Below, in pieces: positions 6,273 through 10,550 of a stretch of DNA of 10,550 nucleotides. A program made the position numbers and the translations under genes. Source of the stretch: CAMEON01 sp963643175. GTDB taxonomy: Bacteria > Bacillota > Clostridia > Oscillospirales > CAG-272. The notes beneath the pieces were generated by a model that was not told the DNA's origin, searched no databases, and worked only from the letters and a program-made list of their open reading frames with translations. The DNA is taken from the NCBI GenBank assembly GCA_963643175.1, contig CAVIJF010000047.1, positions 1 to 10,550 on the forward strand, written 5' to 3'. Each line of letters opens with the position of its first letter. Within the stretch, counting starts at the first letter, position 1.

Positions 6273-7427
6273 ATGTATCCGAACAAAATTATCTGGGATC
6301 TGGATTTGTACAGCATTCTGATCACGGTCGGGCTGATCGTGTGCATGATCCTCATCCGTGTCCTGTCCGACAAGCGGGGGCTGTCTGCCAAGTGGCAGAA
6401 TTTTGTCCTCGTCACCATGATTTTTGCCGTCGTGCTGGGGTACGGTTCCGCCGTCGTCTTTCAGGCGTTGTACAACATGGAGCGGGATGGCGGGTTCCAC
6501 ATCACGGAATCCACCGGGCAGACCTTCTACGGCGGGCTTATCGGCGGGGCGGCATCCTTCCTGCTGATTTACTTCGGCATCGGCTACCCCCTGTTCCGGG
6601 ACAATGAGCATCTGCGCAATTTTCCCGACCTTCTGTCCATTGCCGCCTGCGGCATCACCGCCGCGCACGGCTTCGGGCGGCTAGGCTGTCTGATGGCGGG
6701 CTGCTGCTACGGGCGGGCGACCGACGCATGGTACGGCATTGAGATGGTCGGCATCGGGAAGCGCATTCCCGTTCAGCTGTTTGAAGCAATCTTCCTGTTC
6801 CTGCTCTGCGGCTGGCTTGTCATCCGCTACTGCGAGGGCAGACGGTGCGGGATGCCGCTGTACATGATGCTGTACGGAACATGGCGCTTCTTTGCCGAAA
6901 ACCTGCGCGACGACTATCGGGGCAACTCGCTTGTGACCGGTCTGACGCCCTCCCAGCTTATCTCGCTGATACTGGTCGGTTCCGGACTGCTCCTGCTGAT
7001 TCTGGAAGCCACCGTCGAGCGTGCCGCGCGTCTGCGCGCGGAGCGGGAGGCGGCTTTCCGGGCGGAACTGCTTGCCACCGGGACGGATGCCGCCGGGACG
7101 GATGCCGCCGCACCGGAAACACCGGCGGCACCGGAGACGGCTGCGGAGCCAACCGCACCGGCGGAAACGCCGGATACGGCGGATACGGCGGCAGCAGCCG
7201 CGGGCGATGCGCCCGCAGAGCCGGCTCCCGCGGCTGCTGCCGCCCCTGCCGAACCGGAGAGCAAGCCTACCCCGCCCGCCTTCGGCGTGATTGACGTGTC
7301 CGGCATCGCACCCGCACAGCCCGTCGGGGAGGATACCTTTGTGCGTGCGGACAGCTTCCGGACCGAGAAGAACTTCATCAAGCCGGAAACCTTCCGCTAC
7401 GTTCCCGGACAGGAGCCGAAAGCATGA
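6273..7427 (+). CDS. lgt: Prolipoprotein diacylglyceryl transferase-like protein (Lgt family) with Ala/Pro-rich tail
   Basis: Lgt is a polytopic membrane enzyme that moves a diacylglyceryl group from phosphatidylglycerol to the lipobox cysteine of prelipoproteins. AAGGAG (6259-6264), overlapping the ftsK stop, lies 8 bases before ATG, which suggests translational coupling. The protein has 384 residues. Residues 1-245 hold about seven membrane segments and the family landmarks: TFYGGLIGG (84-92), HGFGRLGCLMAGCCYG (132-147, Arg136 matching the essential Arg of the GR-G signature) and WRFFAENLRDD (204-214, Arg205 matching the second conserved Arg). Two positions differ from E. coli Lgt: its H in HGGLIG is Tyr86 here, and its N after GR-G is Cys139. 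This Tyr/Cys type is familiar from Clostridia, so activity is likely but less certain. Residues about 250-384 form a tail rich in Ala, Pro, Glu and Thr that ordinary Lgt lacks. The stop overlaps the next gene (ATGA). Confidence 0.82.
   Translation: MYPNKIIWDLDLYSILITVGLIVCMILIRVLSDKRGLSAKWQNFVLVTMIFAVVLGYGSAVVFQALYNMERDGGFHITESTGQTFYGGLIGGAASFLLIYFGIGYPLFRDNEHLRNFPDLLSIAACGITAAHGFGRLGCLMAGCCYGRATDAWYGIEMVGIGKRIPVQLFEAIFLFLLCGWLVIRYCEGRRCGMPLYMMLYGTWRFFAENLRDDYRGNSLVTGLTPSQLISLILVGSGLLLLILEATVERAARLRAEREAAFRAELLATGTDAAGTDAAAPETPAAPETAAEPTAPAETPDTADTAAAAAGDAPAEPAPAAAAAPAEPESKPTPPAFGVIDVSGIAPAQPVGEDTFVRADSFRTEKNFIKPETFRYVPGQEPKA
7080..7109 (+). repeat. Perfect 15-bp tandem repeat in the lgt tail
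   Basis: GGGACGGATGCCGCC occurs twice with no gap (7080-7094 and 7095-7109), encoding the repeated peptide GTDAA. Further along, GGATACGGC is also doubled (7172-7189). Such perfect copies indicate recent in-frame expansion of the low-complexity tail. Confidence 0.7.
7187..7244. repeat. 18-bp perfect inverted repeat inside the lgt tail
   Basis: GGCGGCAGCAGCCGCGGG (7187-7204) pairs with CCCGCGGCTGCTGCCGCC (7227-7244) over 18 bp without a mismatch, around a 22-base loop. It lies wholly within the coding region for the Ala-rich tail, about 180 bases before the lgt stop. In mRNA it would be the most stable hairpin in the window. It has no T-run on either side, so it is not an intrinsic terminator. 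Confidence 0.75.
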
Positions 7428-8254
7428 CACAGCCGGTTCGGGCGCGGGGAACGCACCCCTTTCCCGTGTGGGTCTGCTACCTTGTGATTGCCGTCGGGAT
7501 GGCACTGCTGCTGTGGTTTGAAATCGGAAAGCCGGCGCTGAGCGACGACCCCGTCCTCCAGCCCATCATGACCATGACGCTGACACGTGCGGCGGGAGCG
7601 GCGGTATTCCTGTGCATCCTGCTCTGGCGCGGCTACCGGGTGCTCAACCCCCTGCGCAAGCCGTTTCTCCGCTCGCTTGCCTTCTCCCTGCCCGCGTGGG
7701 CGGTCGTGATAAACAACGCCCCGCTTCTTTCGCTGGCGTGGGGGGATGCCTTCCTGATACATACCGCGCCGGTGTACATCGTCTGGTTCTGCGCCGAATG
7801 CCTTTCCATTGGGCTGTTCGAGGAATTTGCCTTCCGGGGCGTCATCTTGCTGTCGTTTGCGGAAACCCGCCGCACCACGCGCTTTGACCTGTTCCGGTGC
7901 ATTCTGCTGACCTCGGCGGTTTTCGGCGTGGTGCACCTCGCCAATCTGATAGCGGGGGCTGGGCTGGGCGCCGTCATCCGGCAGATCGGCTACTCCTTCC
8001 TGATTGGCGCCATGTGCGCGGTCGTGTTGTACAGAACCGCAAACCTTTGGCTGTGCGTGCTGCTGCACGCCGTGTACGACTTCGCGGGCGATCTTCTGCC
8101 CTCGCTGGGCGGCGGCACGTGGTGGGACACGCCGACCGTCGTCTTTACCGTCCTGCTCGCCGTCGCCGTGACCGTATACTATGTGGTCGCGCTCTGGCGC
8201 ATGAAGCCGGAGACGTTGAATCGCATCTACGGGACGGACGGTGCCGAGTCGTGA
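7424..8254 (+). CDS. CPBP-family intramembrane protein (CAAX protease and bacteriocin-processing family), first copy
   Basis: A 276-residue polytopic membrane protein. The family includes CAAX prenyl endopeptidases, bacteriocin self-immunity proteins and other intramembrane glutamate-type proteases. The three catalytic motifs are present: FEEFAFRG (132-139, with Glu133, Glu134 and Arg138), FGVVHLAN (167-174, His171) and HAVYDF (215-220, His215 with Asp219 where Asn or Asp is usual). About seven or eight hydrophobic segments cover most of the rest. AGGAG (7411-7415) lies 8 bases before ATG, and the start overlaps the lgt stop as ATGA, so translation is probably coupled. The substrate cannot be told from sequence. 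No bacteriocin peptide or prenylation gene lies nearby, so an immunity role has no local support. A second family member ends the same gene series at 10538. Confidence 0.88.
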   Translation: MTQPVRARGTHPFPVWVCYLVIAVGMALLLWFEIGKPALSDDPVLQPIMTMTLTRAAGAAVFLCILLWRGYRVLNPLRKPFLRSLAFSLPAWAVVINNAPLLSLAWGDAFLIHTAPVYIVWFCAECLSIGLFEEFAFRGVILLSFAETRRTTRFDLFRCILLTSAVFGVVHLANLIAGAGLGAVIRQIGYSFLIGAMCAVVLYRTANLWLCVLLHAVYDFAGDLLPSLGGGTWWDTPTVVFTVLLAVAVTVYYVVALWRMKPETLNRIYGTDGAES

Positions 8255-8300
8255 TTTCTGTACACTCTGATTTACAAATAAACAAGGAGTTGATTTTTTC
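8255..8300 (+). other. AT-rich 46-base gap before the DJ-1-like gene
   Basis: This is the only real gap in the gene series from ftsK to the second CPBP gene, and it is clearly AT-richer than the surroundings. A -10-like TACACT (8261-8266) and a TACAAA (8273-8278) are present, but neither has a recognisable -35 at the right distance. No terminator hairpin is seen, so read-through from upstream is expected. Confidence 0.4.
8284..8289 (+). promoter_or_regulatory. Ribosome binding site of the DJ-1-like gene
   Basis: AAGGAG lies 11 bases before GTG 8301, longer than usual, with a T6 run (8294-8299) in the spacer. No in-frame ATG or TTG lies in the normal 5-9 base window, which fixes the start at this GTG. 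Confidence 0.65.
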
Positions 8301-8843
8301 GTGATTTATCTGTTTCTTGCTCCCGGCTTTGAGGAGGTCGAAGCCCTGTTCCCGCTGGACATCCTGCGGCGTGCGGGACTGGAAGTCGCAACCGTCGGCA
8401 TCGGCGGGCGGCACGTTCCGGGCGCACACGGTATCGTCGTGGAAGCGGATATGTCCGACCGGGACTATGACCCCGCCGCACCTGCCGAGGCTGTCATTCT
8501 GCCCGGCGGTATGCCGGGGACGCGCCACCTGGATGAATCCCCGATTGTGGACGCGGCGCTGAAGCACGCCGCCGCAAGCGGCGCATGGCTGTGCGCCATC
8601 TGCGCGGCGCCGTCGGTGCTGGGCAGGCGGGGATATCTGCGCGGTCTGCGCGCGACCTGCTTCCCCGGCTTTGAGGACGCGCTGGACGGTGCAACGGAAA
8701 TCGGCGGAAAGGTCATCCGGGACGGGAAGGTCATCACCGCCGCCGGAGCGGGTGTCGCCATGGAATTCGGGCTGGAGATTGTCAGCGCACTGCAGTCGCC
8801 TGCTCATGCCGGGCGCATCCGCGCCGGGATTCAGGCACCCTGA
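8301..8843 (+). CDS. DJ-1/YajL/PfpI-family protein
   Basis: A 180-residue cytoplasmic protein of the DJ-1/ThiJ/PfpI superfamily. Bacterial relatives such as YajL are linked to oxidative-stress protection and have been reported as glyoxalases or deglycases, though the activity is debated. It starts at GTG. The family core is complete: FLAPGFEEVE (5-14, Glu12 matching Glu18 of human DJ-1), VILPGGMPG (65-73), and the nucleophile elbow AICAAP (99-104) with Cys101 at the position of human Cys106. By eye, the position of human His126 is Phe121 (ATCFPGF), so the classical His is missing; an aromatic residue there is common in bacterial YajL-type proteins. The C-terminal ITAAGAGVAMEFGLEIVSAL (145-164) matches the family's last strand and helix. 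Length is normal. The next gene starts 5 bases after its stop. Confidence 0.92.
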   Translation: MIYLFLAPGFEEVEALFPLDILRRAGLEVATVGIGGRHVPGAHGIVVEADMSDRDYDPAAPAEAVILPGGMPGTRHLDESPIVDAALKHAAASGAWLCAICAAPSVLGRRGYLRGLRATCFPGFEDALDGATEIGGKVIRDGKVITAAGAGVAMEFGLEIVSALQSPAHAGRIRAGIQAP

Positions 8844-8848
8844 CCGCC

Positions 8849-9550
8849 ATGGGAGCCTTCCGCAACCGCCCCCTGCCGGGGAGCCTGCCCGGCAGGGGCG
8901 TAACGCAGCCGGCAGACGACGCGCACAATGCGGCGGCGGCTGCCGAAAAGAAACGCCTGCGCTCGCTGTGCCTTGCCCGGCGGGCATCGCTGACGCGGGA
9001 GGAGCGTGCCGCCGCCGATGATGCCCTGTGCGGGGCACTGCTGGTGTCCCCGCTCTGGCAGGCAGCGCGGCTGGTCTGCCTGTACGTTCCCATGCGGAAC
9101 GAGCCGGACGTCCTGCCCCTGTGGCGGCGCGGGCAGGCACTCGGAAAGCGGATTGCCCTGCCGGTGTGCGGCGCGGCGCGGAGTCTGTCCTTCCGTCTGA
9201 TGCCGGACTACGGCGCGGCTTTTCTGCGCCCGGGTCCCTACGGCACGCAGGAGCCGACCGGGGACTGCCTGCCCCTGCCGCCCGCCGACCTGAACGGTGC
9301 GCTAATGCTGGTGCCGGGGCTGTCCTTTGACCCGGACGGCTACCGTCTGGGTTACGGCGGCGGGTACTACGACACGCTGCTGCATTGGTTGGCATCGCAC
9401 GGCATCGAGCCGGTCACGGTCGGCGTGACGTATGCCTGCTGTATGGCGCCCTGTCTGCCGCGTCAGACGCACGATATACCGGTTCGTTACCTACTTTCCG
9501 AAGGGAGGCTTACAGCCGCTCATGCAAAACGAGACAATTTCCCCCGCTGA
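8849..9550 (+). CDS. 5-formyltetrahydrofolate cyclo-ligase (MTHFS/YgfA family)
   Basis: An ATP-dependent enzyme converting 5-formyltetrahydrofolate to 5,10-methenyltetrahydrofolate, returning a dead-end folate to one-carbon metabolism. It has 233 residues. Family features are an N-terminal helix with EKKRLRSLCLARRASLT (33-49), YVPMRNEPDV (79-88), the phosphate-binding LVPGLSFD (154-161) followed by GYRLGYGGGYYD (164-175), and THDIPVRYLLSE (207-218) near the end. The conserved part begins about residue 32. The first 31 residues are extra, and part of them (7-17) is encoded by a strong GC-rich hairpin. No other in-frame ATG, GTG or TTG occurs between the preceding stop and residue 32, so ATG 8849 is chosen although its ribosome site is poor. 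Translation may rely on ribosomes finishing the DJ-1-like gene 5 bases upstream. Its 3' end overlaps the next gene by 29 bases. Confidence 0.92.
   Translation: MGAFRNRPLPGSLPGRGVTQPADDAHNAAAAAEKKRLRSLCLARRASLTREERAAADDALCGALLVSPLWQAARLVCLYVPMRNEPDVLPLWRRGQALGKRIALPVCGAARSLSFRLMPDYGAAFLRPGPYGTQEPTGDCLPLPPADLNGALMLVPGLSFDPDGYRLGYGGGYYDTLLHWLASHGIEPVTVGVTYACCMAPCLPRQTHDIPVRYLLSEGRLTAAHAKRDNFPR
8867..8900. repeat. GC-rich hairpin at the start of the folate cyclo-ligase gene
   Basis: CCCCTGCCGGG (8870-8880) pairs perfectly with CCCGGCAGGGG (8888-8898) around the 7-base loop GAGCCTG. Two more pairs follow beyond a single bulged C. It begins 24 bases after the stop of the DJ-1-like gene and 18 bases after the cyclo-ligase ATG. 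No T-run follows, so it is not an intrinsic terminator. It is the kind of palindrome found in dispersed intergenic repeats, but only one copy is present in this window. Confidence 0.65.
9503..9508 (+). promoter_or_regulatory. Ribosome binding site for the second CPBP gene, inside the cyclo-ligase gene
   Basis: GGGAGG (within AAGGGAGG, 9501-9508) lies 13 bases before ATG 9522, further than usual, yet it is the only strong site here. It supports ATG 9522 over an in-frame ATG at 9432, which would need a 119-base overlap and has no ribosome site. Confidence 0.55.
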
Positions 9551-10538
9551 CAGCTCCGGCACGCCGGGCAGGCGGTTCCGCTTCCGGCAGTTTCTGCGCG
9601 GTGAGTATGCAGTCGCGCCCCGCGCCGCGCGGCTGGTGCTGGTTATTTACGCCCTGCTTCTGCTCTCCCGGCTGATTGACCGGGCGTTTCTGTCGCGGGA
9701 GGGGGAGTACCTGAGCACGGTTCTGCTCCAGCTGCTCATCTTTCCGATTCCGGCGTACCTGTACATCCGCCTGCGCGGCAGGGCGTTTGTGCCTGCCCTG
9801 CGTCTGCGGCGCGTGTCGCTGTCGCATATTCTCATTATCCTGTCGGCGATTCTGTTCCTGATTGCGGGCTGTACCCTGCTCGCCATGGTCTGCGGAATGC
9901 TGAATGCGCAGACCTCCTTCACGCTGTACGACACTTTCTCCTCCTCCAACGACGGCACGGCAGGGGCGACCCTCCGCCTGATTCTGACCTACGGCGTACT
10001 TCCCGCCTTCTGCGAGGAGCTTGTTTTCCGGGGCATTCTGTGCGCGGAGTATGAGGAAAACGGCATACTGTACGCGATGGCGGTCAGTTCGCTGTTCTTC
10101 GCCTTCCTGCATTTTGACTTGACCGCCCTGCCGGTGTACCTGTTTGCCGGACTGCTTCTGGCGCTTGTGCTGTACATGACGCGCTCCGCTGTCGCCGCCA
10201 TGCTGGTGCATCTCGGCTACAATCTGTTCGGCGTTCTGGCACAGGCAGGGTTATCCGGGTACTGCCGCAGTACCGGAAATCTGGGGTTGCTGGTTGTGTT
10301 GCTGATTGCGTTGCTTCTGCTGTCCGCCGCGGTTTTCTGCGGCGAATCCGCCCGGATACTGCGGCGCCGCGCCCGTCTCCGTCTGACCGATGCGCCTGAC
10401 GCCCAGCAGACGCCCGGTCTGTCCGCGCTCTCTGCCCGCGAGTTTCTGCCTGCTCTCGGACGCGCCTTCTTCTGTCCGGAAGCCATGCTTGCGGCGGTTC
10501 TGTGGGCGGTGGGGGTTGTAATCAATCTGGTGCGGTAA
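9522..10538 (+). CDS. CPBP-family intramembrane protein, second copy
   Basis: A 338-residue polytopic membrane protein with about eight hydrophobic segments. The CPBP motifs are complete: FCEELVFRGIL (163-173, Glu165, Glu166 and Arg170), FFAFLHFD (192-199, His197) and HLGYNLF (230-236, His230 and Asn234). It is longer than the first copy and ends with an Arg-rich cytoplasmic stretch (about 279-287), a polar loop and one further hydrophobic segment near 319-337. The two copies share little beyond the motifs by eye, so they look like separate branches of the family and not a recent duplication. ATG 9522 is 29 bases upstream of the cyclo-ligase stop and in another reading frame, so the genes overlap. 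Its substrate is unknown. The stop codon lies 12 bases before the window ends, so no terminator can be seen. Confidence 0.87.
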   Translation: MQNETISPADSSGTPGRRFRFRQFLRGEYAVAPRAARLVLVIYALLLLSRLIDRAFLSREGEYLSTVLLQLLIFPIPAYLYIRLRGRAFVPALRLRRVSLSHILIILSAILFLIAGCTLLAMVCGMLNAQTSFTLYDTFSSSNDGTAGATLRLILTYGVLPAFCEELVFRGILCAEYEENGILYAMAVSSLFFAFLHFDLTALPVYLFAGLLLALVLYMTRSAVAAMLVHLGYNLFGVLAQAGLSGYCRSTGNLGLLVVLLIALLLLSAAVFCGESARILRRRARLRLTDAPDAQQTPGLSALSAREFLPALGRAFFCPEAMLAAVLWAVGVVINLVR

Positions 10539-10550
10539 GTGGGTTGGGGG

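Noticed and set aside
5562..6668. 368-codon minus-strand open frame across the ftsK/lgt junction
   Set aside because: No motif and no ribosome site noted; both opposing plus-strand genes have strong family motifs.
8255..8300. Internal promoter before the DJ-1-like gene
   Set aside because: TACACT and TACAAA resemble -10 boxes, but no -35 lies 16-18 bases upstream. AT-richness alone is not enough.
8145..9395. 416-codon minus-strand open frame opposite the DJ-1-like and cyclo-ligase genes
   Set aside because: Arg/Pro/Ala-rich shadow translation; three supported genes occupy the other strand.
7424..10538. CPBP proteins as part of a bacteriocin immunity or phage-defence system
   Set aside because: No small leader peptide, modification enzyme, ABC exporter or defence nuclease lies among them; the neighbours are housekeeping genes.
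1..10550. CRISPR array, tRNA, rRNA, insertion sequence or prophage genes
   Set aside because: No regularly spaced repeats, cloverleaf-like segments, transposase motifs or terminal inverted repeats with target duplications were seen on either strand.

Overview
The window is GC-rich (roughly 60-65% by eye) chromosomal DNA from what looks like a Gram-positive bacterium of the class Clostridia, probably a gut Oscillospirales/Ruminococcaceae-type organism. This rests on strong AAGGAG-type ribosome sites, sigma-A-like promoters with an extended -10, a SpoIIIE/FtsK translocase, a divergent Firmicutes-type Lgt and CPBP-family membrane proteins. The taxonomic placement is inference. No ribosomal RNA, tRNA, CRISPR array, insertion sequence or phage gene was seen.

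Left part (1-2743): no gene is supported in the first ~130 bases. A clear promoter (132-160) and a short leader with a perfect hairpin then precede one monocistronic gene, an intracellular GH2 beta-mannosidase-like enzyme (216-2642). It ends at a strong hairpin terminator (2710-2737). Convergent to it on the minus strand is a 73-codon gene (2745-2966) with a good ribosome site. Its ends resemble the two ends of a half-size TSUP (TauE/SafE) transporter with the middle missing.

Right part (3026-10538): a second promoter (3026-3054), strikingly similar to the first, drives a tightly packed plus-strand gene series. In order these are the DNA translocase FtsK/SpoIIIE, an Lgt-like prolipoprotein diacylglyceryl transferase with an Ala/Pro-rich tail, a CPBP-family membrane protein, a DJ-1/YajL/PfpI-family protein, a 5-formyltetrahydrofolate cyclo-ligase and a second CPBP-family membrane protein. 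Gaps run from overlap to 46 bases, so most or all may be one operon. The genes share no single pathway: chromosome segregation, lipoprotein maturation, membrane processing or immunity, cysteine-based stress protection and folate salvage. The cluster is best read as a housekeeping and envelope operon.

I found no convincing new multi-gene system. The points most worth a second look are the shrunken TSUP gene, the shared promoter pattern, an 18-bp perfect inverted repeat inside the lgt tail, the replaced His and Asn positions in the Lgt-like protein, and a GC-rich hairpin encoded in the odd N-terminal extension of the folate enzyme.
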